Origin: Deinandra increscens subsp. villosa
Lineage: Eukaryota > Streptophyta > Magnoliopsida > Asterales > Asteraceae
Direction of reading: 5' to 3'
NCBI GenBank assembly: GCA_039602395.1
Contig: JBCNJP010000013.1
Coordinates: forward strand, 20,877,663 to 20,941,662
DNA: 64,000 nt
Below the pieces are notes generated by a model, which was not told the DNA's origin, made no database searches, and worked only from the letters and a program-made list of their open reading frames with translations. The translations under genes were made by a program, and so were the position numbers. Within the stretch, counting starts at the first letter, position 1. Each line of letters opens with the position of its first letter. Shown here in pieces: positions 21,201-30,194 of this stretch.

Positions 21201-21481
21201 GGACTCGGTTGCGTTTTGATGCAACGAGACAAAGTGATTGCCTACGGGTCCAGGCAACTGAAGGTCAATGAGAAGAATTACACAACACATGACTTGGAAT
21301 TAGGAGCCGTTGTATTTGCACTCAAGATTTGGAGACATTACCTCTACGGAACAAAGTGCACGATATTTACCGACCACAAAAGCTTACAACATATCTTTGA
21401 ACAAAAGGACCTCAACATGCGGCAACGAAGGTGGGTCGAGTTACTAAATGATTATGACTTAGCAATTAAGTATCACCCGGG
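18276..21481 (+). CDS. gag-pol: Ty3/gypsy (Tekay-like chromovirus) gag-pol, first part, with intron
   Basis: Exon 1 (18276-18396) begins MPGRGHGRNN. A canonical 81-bp intron (18397-18477) carries the only in-frame stop. From 18478 the frame is open to the nested insertion. Domains: retrotransposon gag (LTWWNAEIQ, EEYCPRDQVKKLE), three CCHC-type zinc motifs (about 19240-19330 and CYECGAQGHIKRDC at about 19490), an N/G-rich linker, aspartic protease (VLFDSGAERSFIS and VIVGMDWLSE), RT (RMCIDYRELNKVTIKNRYPL, MPFGLTNAPAVFMDLMN, catalytic VFIDDILIYS) and RNase H (VVYCDASIQGLGCVLMQ, HDLELGAVVFALKIWRHYLY, FTDHKSLQHIF). The catalytic residues I can see are intact. The reading stops at YHPGK because a copia element is inserted at 21487; pol resumes at 28283. 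Confidence 0.92.
18397..18477 (+). other. Predicted 81-bp intron in gypsy gag
   Basis: The donor is CAGG/GTAATT and the acceptor GCATCAG/GAAAC. Removing it joins a split Gly codon and keeps the gag frame continuous from the 18276 ATG. Unspliced RNA stops at TAA 18415-18417. The segment is AT-rich, unlike the flanking coding DNA. The intron is inferred from sequence; no transcript evidence is available. Confidence 0.65.
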
Positions 21482-21486
21482 AAAAG
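21482..21486. repeat. Target-site duplication AAAAG (left)
   Basis: AAAAG directly before the TG of the nested copia LTR is repeated at 28278-28282 after its CA end. Removing the insert and one copy rejoins the gypsy frame (GK to ANVVADALS). Confidence 0.95.
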
Positions 21487-21948
21487 TGTAAAGACCTGGA
21501 TTTTGAGGCTTTTGCATTAGATTGATTTGGGCTTGTTTAGTTGTATTGGGCTAGTTTTAATATGTAATTGGGCTAGTTTGTATAGGGGCTTGGTCCGAAT
21601 TTTGTTAGGTGGGCCTAGGGGTTTTCGAATTGTAAAGAGATTGACTTGATCACCAAGTCAATCTCTACTATAAATAGTTCCCTCCTAGTTTGTTTTAGGG
21701 TTGCTAGTCTTTTGTGGTGTTAAGGTGTTCAAGGTGTCATCGAAATTCTCTCTTGAGAATTTCGACCAAGGTGTAGCAAGCAGTCAAGTGATTAATCCAG
21801 TGTTCTTCTAATCGGTTTGTCTTTAATTGCTTTCATACACTTTTCGATTATAGTCTTTTACTGTTGTTCTTGAATCAACTAGTTAAACCGGATTCCGCAC
21901 GGTTTCACTAGTCTAGATATCGCGTGAGGGTTCTTTTTGATCCTTACA
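21487..21948 (+). repeat. 5' LTR of nested copia (462 bp)
   Basis: It starts TGTAAAGACCTGGATTTTG and ends TTGATCCTTACA. It has a TATA-like CTATAAATAG (about 21669), an inverted repeat AAATTCTC...GAGAATTT at about 21744, and GGATTCCGCACGG near the end. It is closer to the LTRs at 53588 and 62994 (shared GAGGCTTTTGCATTAGA) than to its own 3' partner at 27390. Confidence 0.93.
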
Positions 21949-21950
21949 AT

Positions 21951-21963
21951 TGGTATCAGAGCC
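21951..21963 (+). promoter_or_regulatory. Primer-binding site
   Basis: TGGTATCAGAGCC, perfect initiator tRNA-Met complement, 2 bp after the 5' LTR. Confidence 0.95.
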
Positions 21964-22845
21964 AAGAAACAAGTGTTTCGAGGCTCACACGATATCTGGA
22001 TTCAAGCATTTAATGATTTTCATCTAGTTTTTGCAGGTATTTGTTGTTGACGGCTGGAAGAACAAACCAGGGTTCATATATTATTTTTTGTGTCATATTT
22101 TGGTGTTTAAACTATCTAAATCTTGTTAAAATCGTTTTATTTATAAAAAAATTAATTCGGTTAATATTTGTGCATTCAAAGAAGATTCGAAGGAATTAAT
22201 TTAGTGAGAGTTCAAATCTGCGAAATTGCCCCTTTGTCAACAAAAATATCTTGGTCGAAATTGGTTCTCGATCTCATAGTTGGTTTTCGTTTGTATTCAA
22301 GTGTGTTCGGATGTGCTAGAAGAGTGCTCAGCCTATCAAATTTGGAAGGAATTAATCAACATTGATTGCTGCAGATTTGTGGGGATTGTGATTGATTTCA
22401 AATTGGTATTGTCCGAGATTAAAGTGATTGGAAAAGACGGGTTGGCGATTGTACCCGATTCTCAAAAATTCCCGGCCAATTTCTTCATCGCATGCAACTT
22501 TCTATACGTAAAATTGAAGTTCAATTTAATTACGGATATTGCCATTGCTAATTAATTAGATTATGTGGTCCAGATCGTCCGGTTCTTGAAGCTATAAACG
22601 GCCACTCAATTCAAGTTGGTGCAAATTAATTTTGACGGGGTTTTGATCGTTGAATTTTTCTGCACCTTGTGGAGTAATTCGTTTTTTTTATTTCCATATT
22701 TTTACTCCAAGTGTTTCAAGGTGTTACTAACGATTTTTTGTGAGTATCGTGTGAGATTTTGTGCAGGTTACAATTCGTGACAGAAGGTTTCGGTGTGATT
22801 TTGGAGCTTTTCGATTTGATTCAGCACTTTTCGATCAGGATTTCT
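21964..22845 (+). other. Non-coding leader of nested copia
   Basis: No supported ORF. TTTGTGCAG/GTT near 22765 resembles a splice acceptor. It leads into the hairpin array. Confidence 0.55.
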
Positions 22846-23290
22846 GGTCGAAAAGCCCTCCTCAGCCGCTTTCCTCCATCGAAAAGCCCCCTTTGTGGCT
22901 TTTCGATTCACTGCCCTTGCTCGAAAAGTCCCCTAAGTGACTTTTCGACCAAGCCTGCCCAATCGAGAAGTCCCCTTTGTGACTTCTCGATCAGTTTCAT
23001 CGATCGAAAAGTCCCCTCAGAGACTTTTCGATCCGACCCTTTCGATCGAGAAGTCCCCTTGAGACTTCTCGATCAGCCTTCATTGATCGGAAAGTCCCCT
23101 GAGACTTTTCGATCCATCGTGCTCCCTGATCGAAAAGTCCCCTTCGAGACTTTTCGATCCAGCCTTCACTTTTCGATCGCATCATACTTTTCGATCCAAC
23201 CCTTTTCCGACCGAAAACCCACTTTCCGATCCAAAAGCTGCTTTCCGATCCGGTTGAGACTTTTTGATCTACCCTTTTCAATCCGATCAA
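22846..23290 (+). repeat. Serial hairpin array of GATCGAAAAGTC / GACTTTTCGATC
   Basis: Seven successive inverted repeats lie between about 22878 and 23160, at roughly 30-60 bp spacing. Each has a 10-12 bp stem and a 6-8 nt loop beginning CCC. Arms change together: AAAAGTC/GACTTTT, GAGAAGTC/GACTTCTC (22962-22991 and 23044-23073), AAAAGCC/GGCTTTT (22878-22907). The region is open in frames on both strands, but the encoded peptide is only the repeat read through. Confidence 0.9.
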
Positions 23291-23317
23291 GTCTTTCCGG
23301 TCCAATCAAAGACATTC

Positions 23318-24616
23318 ATGGCATCCTTTCTACCAGGTAATTCTGTATCTACCAGCAGCTCTGAGGTATGTCTTAACCCTAAATGTCAATCTATTCTCAA
23401 TGATTCTCAAGAATGGCAAACTAAGTTTTTCAATGAAACCCTAAATCGTGAATTTGTTGATAGAGAGTTGAGGGAATATAAGGGTAGAAGTAAAAACTTG
23501 AGTGAGAAACTTGAAGCTGCTAAAGTTGACATAAAAAATCTTCAAAGGGACTTAAGTAACAAAAACACATATCTGACAGTTGCTAATGAAGAAATTGCCA
23601 CATTAAAAACTGAACTTGAGCAACTTAAAGGGCAATTAGAAACATCACAAACCAAAGTTGAGCGAAATGATAAGATTGTGTCTGAAATGATGAAGGCTAG
23701 CTCACTTTTCTACAACACAGACGCTCGAATGCGTCATGTAAAAGCCAACTCTGGTTTGGGTCTCGGTACTGAAATAAAAGATGAAAAATCCACTCATACA
23801 GTACCGATGCCCCTGATGCATGAAATGATCTCAGATTATGAGTGTTCTAAGACCAACTTGGATGCTAAAGCTGAGATTGAAAAGAAATTAGCAGCTTGTC
23901 CCATTAAAATTTCTGCTCCTGTTTCTAACATTACTAACACTTCTACTTCTTGTGCAGATAAAGTAAATGAAGAAGCAGGTTCAAAGGGAAAAAGTGTTTG
24001 CTTTGAGAGTCAAAAGTTTCCAGTTTTTAAAACTGATAATTTTGCTTCAAAAAGTTTTGAGTCTGAGTCAGCATTTCCCAAGTCAACTGTGTTTGATGAA
24101 TCTGTTACTTGTAGTGTGTTTAACTTTGGGAAATGTGATGCTAAACCTGTGAAACCCTTAAAAACTGTTAAAATTTTAAGAAGGGATAAGGGACCACAGG
24201 TTGCTGGTCCCAAACTCACAAATGGTGGGGTGTTGGGTGGGAAACCTACAGAAAATAAGAATGATTGTCATGATCAAAATGTGCAGAAAGTGCGGGACCT
24301 TAGACCTCATGATTTTGTCCCGTACCCAGAGATCAATTCTGCATATGACCAGTTTAAGCCGGTTCAGCGGGAGTACATTTTAACCACAAAGCCCCACGGT
24401 AAAACCCATTGGATCCACAAAAATTGTTCAAAACCAACTTGGATTTCCACTGGGCGTAACCAACCACAGGCTCCCGCTTACCCAAAGAAACAATCTTGCC
24501 ATGTCTGTGGTAGACCAGGACACGTGGCAAGAAACTGTTTATACCGGCCTTATGAACCCTATTATCCCAAAAGGGTTCATCAGAAGACCCAGTCCAAGGA
24601 CCCAGAAACAAAGTGA
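23318..24616 (+). CDS. gag: Copia gag C-terminal half (coiled coil and CCHC)
   Basis: The 433-aa frame from ATG 23318 (MASFLPGNSV) is the first start after the hairpin array. Residues 25-125 form a strongly charged heptad coiled coil (LREYKGRSKNLSEKLEAAK onward), followed by a Lys/Ser-rich region and one CCHC knuckle (CHVCGRPGHVARNC, about 24499-24540). The capsid-like gag core found at 61851-62372 in the related element is missing. The protein may be truncated or may join particles made by full-length relatives. Tyr/Pro-rich sequence follows the knuckle, and the frame ends at TGA 24614-24616. An overlapping frame continues the gag tail. Confidence 0.75.
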   Translation: MASFLPGNSVSTSSSEVCLNPKCQSILNDSQEWQTKFFNETLNREFVDRELREYKGRSKNLSEKLEAAKVDIKNLQRDLSNKNTYLTVANEEIATLKTELEQLKGQLETSQTKVERNDKIVSEMMKASSLFYNTDARMRHVKANSGLGLGTEIKDEKSTHTVPMPLMHEMISDYECSKTNLDAKAEIEKKLAACPIKISAPVSNITNTSTSCADKVNEEAGSKGKSVCFESQKFPVFKTDNFASKSFESESAFPKSTVFDESVTCSVFNFGKCDAKPVKPLKTVKILRRDKGPQVAGPKLTNGGVLGGKPTENKNDCHDQNVQKVRDLRPHDFVPYPEINSAYDQFKPVQREYILTTKPHGKTHWIHKNCSKPTWISTGRNQPQAPAYPKKQSCHVCGRPGHVARNCLYRPYEPYYPKRVHQKTQSKDPETK

Positions 24617-25420
24617 CCCAACTCCAAGGCCCGGTCCATCAAAACCCAAGGTGCAGAAACAAGCACCTCAGAGTCACAAAGTTCAGCAGAAACCCAAGGC
24701 TCCTAAGCAACGGCCAAAGACCATTTTTAAAGAAAACAAAACATCTCAGAAATCTGTCAAAACAGCTTGGAGACCAAAATCTGTTGAATCCCCAAAACCT
24801 GTTTTCAAAACTGTTTCAAAATCACCCATCCATCCAAATCCAGTTGGTTCAGCTAAATCAAATGGTTGGAGGAAGGATGACAGGTGGAATGTTTCAAAAG
24901 TGGTGAACATGTCTTTCAAGCCTACTGGAGTGTACAAGAAACACTCCAAACAATTTCAAGAAGTAAAAGTTCTAAAGATTCATGAAACTAAAAATTCACC
25001 ACCGAGAAAACCACAGGTTTTTGGGAAAGAAAATCACCAACCCAGAGATGTCAACAAAAAGGACATTCTCAGTCCAACCAAGGCAGCCACACCCCCAATC
25101 CCTGATTTTACAAAGGGAATGTGCCTAAAAGAAGTAACTTTTATTGACTCTTCAGGTACACCCAGAACCACAATGGCCTGGGTACTTATGGCTAACTGAT
25201 CTCTCACCTTGTGCAGGAACAGTCAAGGAGGACTTTCATTAACCTTGTTTGTTTGTGATAGTGATTGTTCCAGGCACAGGATAGGAGGCATCTCTTCACC
25301 TCATGACAAGCAGATTTTAATGGGGAGTATGTTCTCCTTGTGAGAGGTAAAACAAAATCAGCATAGAGAGGTAACATGGTCTGACTTGGATATTTCTTGC
25401 TGATCAAATTGCATTGTTTG
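24617..25420 (+). pseudogene. Copia gag tail and protease stub
   Basis: The frame open from 24501 to 25199 is Lys/Pro/Gln-rich (HKVQQKPKAPKQRPKT) and is the gag tail after a frame change. After its stop, DSDCSRHRIG at about 25257-25285 matches the copia protease start (DSGCSRHMTG) with the catalytic Gly replaced by Asp. Short scraps such as EYVLLVRGKT then degrade into the 3'UTR. Integrase and RT never appear, so nearly all of pol was deleted. Confidence 0.7.
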
Positions 25421-25517
25421 CAACAAAAAACCCATTTCTGAAAGTTTTCAAAAGATAAACTTTGAAGGTTAGCTTGGCCAGTTTTAGTAGATATTTAGTA
25501 TTGTGTCAGTGAGTGTT

Positions 25518-25548
<31 letters not shown>

Positions 25549-25943
25549 AAAAAAAATCAAAAAAAAAATGTGTGTTGTTATTAAAAATCAAAAAGCAAGG
25601 GGAAGAATAGAAACGATGAAATTGTTGACCCCTCAAAATTAAATTGTGCTTTTTAATTTTTAATCTTTTGTTTCCTTTAGAAGGTGGGAAGTGAAATATT
25701 TCCGTTCTCAAAATGACTGACACACGTAAGGCAAAAGTGAAAGACATGATCCAAGGTGATGTGCTCGGTAGGCTCAGTTCCAAAAACAAAGGTATGGGTC
25801 ACAACACTTAAAGATAAAGTATGACATTTGATGGGAAACATACACTTAGGTTAAGTGCTTGTTCTATTTGACTGCGAAATTGTTCCCGATACACACGCCG
25901 GACTCCAAAGTGTTGAATCAAAAATCTCAAAAAGTCGGCGTCC

Positions 25944-26086
25944 CCTCTGTTTTGTGTGAGCAAAGATCTGGGGATGTCAAAGCCGTCAGTCAAGTCTTGC
26001 CTCTGCTTTGCGTGAGCAATGACCTGGTGTAGAATGATTGACGTGTTAATCAGATTTTCCTCTGTTTTGCGTGAGCAAAGACCTGG
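25944..26086 (+). repeat. Three-copy 28-bp 3'UTR module
   Basis: CCTCTGTTTTGTGTGAGCAA-AGATCTGG (25944-25971), CCTCTGCTTTGCGTGAGCAA-TGACCTGG (26000-26027) and CCTCTGTTTTGCGTGAGCAA-AGACCTGG (26059-26086). The core TTTGCGTGAGCAAA can form a small hairpin. Confidence 0.92.
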
Positions 26087-26168
26087 TTAGTCTGGATTAA
26101 CGTGCTTGCAGATCGCTGTATATAATTTACACCCCAAAAGATGCCAATGTGCACAACAAAAGAGACCC

Positions 26169-26506
26169 TCTAGCGTCCAAAACCCTTTAGCCCTGACTTT
26201 GTGACTAGGCTTATGTGTTTGATGAAAGGTTACCACCTGACTGATAAACGCCTCTGAGTTGAAATCATACAAGTCTTTGTATATTATCCCTATCTCTTTT
26301 ATGATCTGTTCTTTCTCTTCTCAACCAAGTCTCGAGAAAAGATTCAAAACTCTGGATATGGGAATGTGAAAATATGTGGTAGGGAATGATCAAGCTTGAT
26401 AGACTGCACATATTAATTACCTAGGATTTGTGTGTGACTGTCGGATGTTCATAATTAATGCACCTAAAAGATAAATAAGTGACAAACAGCCGGGAAAATG
26501 AGGAAC
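26169..26506 (+). repeat. 338-bp inverted repeat, arm 1
   Basis: Its reverse complement lies at 27891-28228, inside the 3' LTR, with equal length and at most a couple of differences. This arm is native 3'UTR, because the same sequence type in the same place occurs in the related element at 57850-58200. Confidence 0.93.
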
Positions 26507-27372
26507 ATGAGTTTAAGAAGGACCAATATACTGGCAATCGCCTGGACGTGTTCGAGTAACAGAAGCTGAAAAGGGTTCCTTAGTCAGATTCATACGGTTT
26601 GATCCCAAATAAAACCTTCTTGTTTAGTAATTTGGTATGTTTGTTTTTGTTTTTATTTTTTTTCTTAATTTGTTTTTATTGTTTATGTTTCAACCATGGC
26701 CAGGTTAATTTAAAGGTTTTAATAAGTTTTTATGGGTTTGTGCAAGAAGGTATCACCCCTCCAGAATCTCAGGGGGAGATAATGTGAAAAGTCCTCGGGT
26801 TCAGGGGAAGTTGTTTGGTTAAATAATGCTAACCCGATAACCAGTCATCATGTCTGGTTAGTGTTTGTTCCATGTTGTGCATGACAGGTTAAATGAGATG
26901 TCATGGAGAAGAAAAGTTAATGAGTGTTGTTACTGTTCGTGTTGAAGAACCAGCCGGAAAAGGACTTACCCTATGCTCAGGGGAAGTTTGTTGGTTGTTC
27001 AAGTAAAGCGTCCAAAGACACCGTTCTCAGGTTTAGGGGAAGCTAATTGAAGAAAAGATGCAGAGTAGTCACAAATGCCAAGACAGAGGTTTTCAAAATT
27101 TATCCTCTGAAGTCTCATGCAAGTCAAGACAGTTACTGATGATTCAGCAAGGACTCAACGGTTTTCAAGAAGAAGCAAGTGCATGAGAATCCTCCTCTCA
27201 TTACTTGTTTGTCATTTGAAGTCCAAGCTGGTGCTGATTGAGAGAAAACTCCCAGAACTCGACCGTTGCTGCCCAATGAAGATCGTTCAAGAAAAGAATC
27301 TTCACCAACCCATGTTTAAGCCAAGGAGAAGACTGAAGTCTGAAGATTGAAAGTAGAAGATATTTAATAGCA

Positions 27373-27389
27373 CAAGCCAAGGGGAAGAT
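27373..27389 (+). promoter_or_regulatory. Polypurine tract before 3' LTR
   Basis: AAGCCAAGGGGAAGAT directly precedes the TG of the 3' LTR. It primes plus-strand DNA synthesis. Confidence 0.88.
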
Positions 27390-28277
27390 TGTAAGGACCA
27401 AGATTTGTGGCTTGTGTATTAAATCATCGCTTGGCGGAGTATTCTGAAGGCCTATGTGTTAGAATAGGTGAAAATAAGCTGGGTTATGGGTATATTGGGT
27501 CATTGGGCCATTTTAGATAGGTTTGGGCTCAGTTTAAAAGAGTTTAGATGGGTTTTAGTGGGCCTGGAAAGTCAAATACGGGAATTGACTATTAATTAGG
27601 GTTTTTAGGTTGTCTTGTTCTCCAAGTGGGAGAATCCCTATATAAGGGAAGACCTCCCCTCTTTATGAGGTTGCTGTTTGGTGTTGATCTCAATTGGTGG
27701 TTTACGAAATTCTCTAAAGAGAATTTCGATTGTGTATTGCAACCAAGTTTTTAATCAAGGATTCTTCAATCTCGGTTTGTTATTTCATATTGTTTCGATT
27801 GTTAGTATTATCATTATTTGATTGTTCTTGAATCACCAATCAAACCGGATTCCGCACGGTCTTGATTGGATTAGATATCGTGTTTGGACCGTTCCTCATT
27901 TTCCCGGCTGTTTGTCACTTATTTATCTTTTAGGTGCATTAATTATGAACATCCGACAATCACACACAAATCCTAGGTAATTAATATGTGCAGTCTATCA
28001 AGCTTGATCATTCCCTACCACATATTTTCACATTCCCATATCCAGAGTTTTGAATCTTTTCTCGAGACTTGGTTGAGAAGAGAAAGAACAGATCATAAAA
28101 GAGATAGGGATAATATACAAAGACTTGTATGATTTCAACTCAGAGGCGTTTATCAGTCAGGTGGTAACCTTTCATCAAACACATAAGCCTAGTCACAAAG
28201 TCAGGGCTAAAGGGTTTTGGATGCTAGACGGTTTCACTAGTCTAGATATCGCGTGAGGGTTCTTTTTGATCCTTACA
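27390..28277 (+). repeat. Chimeric 3' LTR of nested copia
   Basis: 27390-27890 is a diverged LTR subfamily (TGTAAGGACCAAGATTTG) that shares only landmarks with the 5' LTR (the AAATTCTC/GAGAATTT inverted repeat, GGATTCCGCACGG). 27891-28228 is an inverted copy of internal 3'UTR. 28229-28277 is identical to the last 49 bp of the 5' LTR and ends CCTTACA. The element therefore does not have matching LTRs, although its target duplication is perfect. Confidence 0.88.
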
Positions 28278-28282
28278 AAAAG
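28278..28282. repeat. Target-site duplication AAAAG (right)
   Basis: Second copy of the 5-bp duplication flanking 21487-28277. Confidence 0.95.
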
Positions 28283-28755
28283 CCAATGTTGTGGCTGACG
28301 CCTTAAGTCGAAAAGAGTACGACAAGCCTCGACGAGTACGAGCTCTGCAACTTACCATTCACACGGGACTGCCGGATTGAATTCGCGATGATCCACAAGA
28401 AGCTTTAAAAGAGGAAAACTTCGCAGTTGAAGCACTGCGAGGAGTGGATGGTAACTCTGAAATTAAGTCCGATGGACTCAGATATTACAATGATAGAATT
28501 TGGATTCCTTTGCTTGGGAATCTCCGTGAACTCGTGATGGACGAGGCTCACAAGTCAAGGTATTCGGTGCACCCTGGATCGGACAAAATGTACCAAGATT
28601 TGAAGAACTTGTATTGGTGGCCGAATATGAAAGTCGACATTGCGCGATATGTGGCTAAGTGTTTAACATGCTCGAGAGTTAAGATCGAGTACCAAAAGCC
28701 TTCTGGGTTATTGCAGCAACCAAAGATCCCGGAATGGAAATGAGAGGATATCTCC
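28283..28755 (+). pseudogene. Gypsy pol resumes: RNase H end and integrase zinc domain
   Basis: The frame picks up exactly where 21481 left off (ANVVADALSRKEYDKPRRV). It continues through the HHCC zinc-binding part of integrase (HKSRYSVHPGSDKMYQDLK, CLTCSRVKIEYQKPSG). Two stops interrupt it: TGA near 28378 (probably from CGA) and TGA near 28741 (probably from TGG), both transitions. The integrase core follows at once. Confidence 0.88.
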
Positions 28756-29691
28756 ATGGATTTCGTAACAGGACTACCTCATCGATCGAATCGACCGGAT
28801 GCGATTTGGGTTATCATTGATCGATTAACCAAATCTGCACACTTTATTCCAATGAGGGAAAATGACAATATGGATAAGTTAACGAAGCTGTACATTGACC
28901 GAATTGTGGCACGTCATGGAGTGCCTAAGACCATTATCTCTGACCGAGATCCTCGATTTACTTCCCGACTGTGGCAATCTATGCAAGACGCACTGGGAAC
29001 CAGACTGGATATGAGTACAGCTTATCACCCGCAGACCGATGGTCAGACGGAACGAACTATACAAACTTTGGAAGACATGCTCCGAGCTTGCGTTCTCAAC
29101 TTCGGTAAAGACTGGGAGGCTCATCTTCCGTTGGTGGAGTTCTCCTACAACAACAGTTACCATACGAGCATTGGTGCAGCACCTTTTGAAGCTCTCTATG
29201 GCAGAAAATGTAGATCGCCCGTGTGTTGGGCCGAAACGGGTGAGAAAGGACTCACCGGACCGGAAATCATTCATGATACGACTGAACGAATTATTCAAAT
29301 CAGAAAGCGGATAGACGCCGCACGTGACAGACAAAAGAGCTATGCCGACAAACGCCGTAAACCTTTGAAGTTCGAGGTAGGCGACAAGGTACTATTGAAG
29401 GTATCTCCCTTGAAAGGAGTGATACGCTTCGGAAAGCGTGGAAAGCTAAATCCTCGCTATATCGGTCCATTTGAAATCATTGGGGAAGTAGGCCCGGTGG
29501 CCTACCGATTACAACTCCCTGCTGAACTCGATGGAGTTCACAACGTGTTTCATGTTTCTAACCTGAAGAAATGTCTGGCTGAAGACACCAAAATAATTCC
29601 TTTGGAGGAACTGGAAATTGACGAACATTTGAGATTTATCGAGCAACCGGTAGAAAATCATGGGACGCGAGGAGAAAGCCCTCAAACGTAG
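28756..29691 (+). CDS. int: Ty3/gypsy integrase core and C-terminal domain
   Basis: This 311-aa frame holds the integrase catalytic core with the three acidic residues in context: MDFVTGLP, IISDRDPRFTS and DGQTERTIQTLEDML. The GPY/F-type C-terminal module follows (GKRGKLNPRYIGPFEIIGEV, HNVFHVSNLKKCL). Integrase inserts cDNA into chromatin. Position 28756 is only the first Met after a stop; the protein was part of a longer polyprotein. A one-base insertion near 29651 diverts the frame just before the chromodomain. Confidence 0.9.
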   Translation: MDFVTGLPHRSNRPDAIWVIIDRLTKSAHFIPMRENDNMDKLTKLYIDRIVARHGVPKTIISDRDPRFTSRLWQSMQDALGTRLDMSTAYHPQTDGQTERTIQTLEDMLRACVLNFGKDWEAHLPLVEFSYNNSYHTSIGAAPFEALYGRKCRSPVCWAETGEKGLTGPEIIHDTTERIIQIRKRIDAARDRQKSYADKRRKPLKFEVGDKVLLKVSPLKGVIRFGKRGKLNPRYIGPFEIIGEVGPVAYRLQLPAELDGVHNVFHVSNLKKCLAEDTKIIPLEELEIDEHLRFIEQPVENHGTRGESPQT

Positions 29692-29827
29692 CAAGATTCC
29701 GATCGTCAAGGTTCGATGGAACTCAAAGCGTGGACCTGAATATACGTGGGAACGAGAGGATCAAATGAAGAAAAAGTATACTCACTTGTTCGGGCAAACG
29801 TCCACAGAAACTCAAGGTATGATTTAA
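29645..29827 (+). pseudogene. Integrase-linked chromodomain, out of frame
   Basis: Beyond the frameshift, another frame reads REEKALKRSKIPIVKVRWNS, KRGPEYTWEREDQMKKKYTH and LFGQ. This is the chromodomain-like tail of Tekay/Del-type chromoviruses, thought to direct integration to particular histone marks. In this copy it cannot be made as one protein with integrase. Confidence 0.85.
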
Positions 29828-29974
29828 TTTTGGGGACCAAAATTCCTTTAACAGGAGGAGGATGTGGCGACCCTAAAACTTTTGCTTTCTTTCCCCAGCA
29901 ACAGCAACAACAACGACAGCCGAGGCTGCAAACGCTACAACGCAAGAATAATTTTCGGGACGAAAATTCCATTT
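29828..29974 (+). other. Gypsy 3'UTR with repeated GGGACGAAAATTCC-like box
   Basis: GGGGACCAAAATTCC at about 29833 and CGGGACGAAAATTCC at about 29956 form a direct repeat, each followed by a short purine-rich site (CAGGAGGAGGATG, CAAGGGGATGATG). This suggests a duplicated polypurine-tract region. Confidence 0.6.
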
Positions 29975-29988
29975 ACAAGGGGATGATG
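29975..29988 (+). promoter_or_regulatory. Polypurine tract of gypsy element
   Basis: ACAAGGGGATGATG lies directly before the TGACATCC start of the 3' LTR. Confidence 0.8.
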
Positions 29989-30194
29989 TGACATCCGAGA
30001 ATTTCAAGGTTAACTTCCGTTAGACAATCTCCGTTAGTTACGTTATAAGTGTTAACTTAGTAACTAATGCTTAACTAGGCCGAATACGTCCACGACCTTT
30101 GGTTGATCACCAAACCCGTCCATATGTGTTATGTGTTTATTTATTTATTGTTATTATGTGCAACGTGTTTAACTAATTAATTTTGTAAGTTGGC

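Larger units (their letters stand above)
25421..27372 (+). other. Long 3'UTR of nested copia
   Basis: No gene. It contains an A20 run (25518-25537) in an A-rich patch, GGTAGGCTCAGT at 25767-25778, three copies of a 28-bp module (25944-26086), one arm of a 338-bp inverted repeat (26169-26506), and polypurine-tract-like sites CAGGGGGAGAT (26770), CAGGGGAAG (26802), CAGGGGAAG (26978) and TAGGGGAAG (27034). Multiplied polypurine tracts are a described Sirevirus trait. Confidence 0.75.
21487..28277 (+). mobile_element. Non-autonomous copia/Sirevirus-like element nested in gypsy pol
   Basis: A 6791-bp insert bounded by TG...CA and a perfect 5-bp duplication. Order: 5' LTR, PBS, hairpin-rich leader, gag C-terminal half, protease stub, long 3'UTR with several polypurine tracts, and a 3' LTR of a different subfamily. 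RT, integrase and RNase H are absent, so movement needed enzymes in trans. The family is that of the minus-strand element at 53588-63444 (same leader motif and 3'UTR cassette). Confidence 0.92.

Noticed and set aside
22878..23160. CRISPR-like look of evenly spaced palindromic repeats
   Set aside because: Plant retrotransposon leader: the loops are 6-8 nt and similar to each other, there are no unique 30-nt spacers and no cas genes.
22759..23340. A 193-residue open frame, with a long frame also open on the opposite strand
   Set aside because: It is the hairpin repeat read through. The unit lacks stops in several frames, and the peptide is a repeated RKVP-ETFRS pattern without gene context.
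25518..25568. Poly-A tail of a LINE or SINE
   Set aside because: It lies within a copia 3'UTR, with no target duplication and no non-LTR coding sequence upstream.
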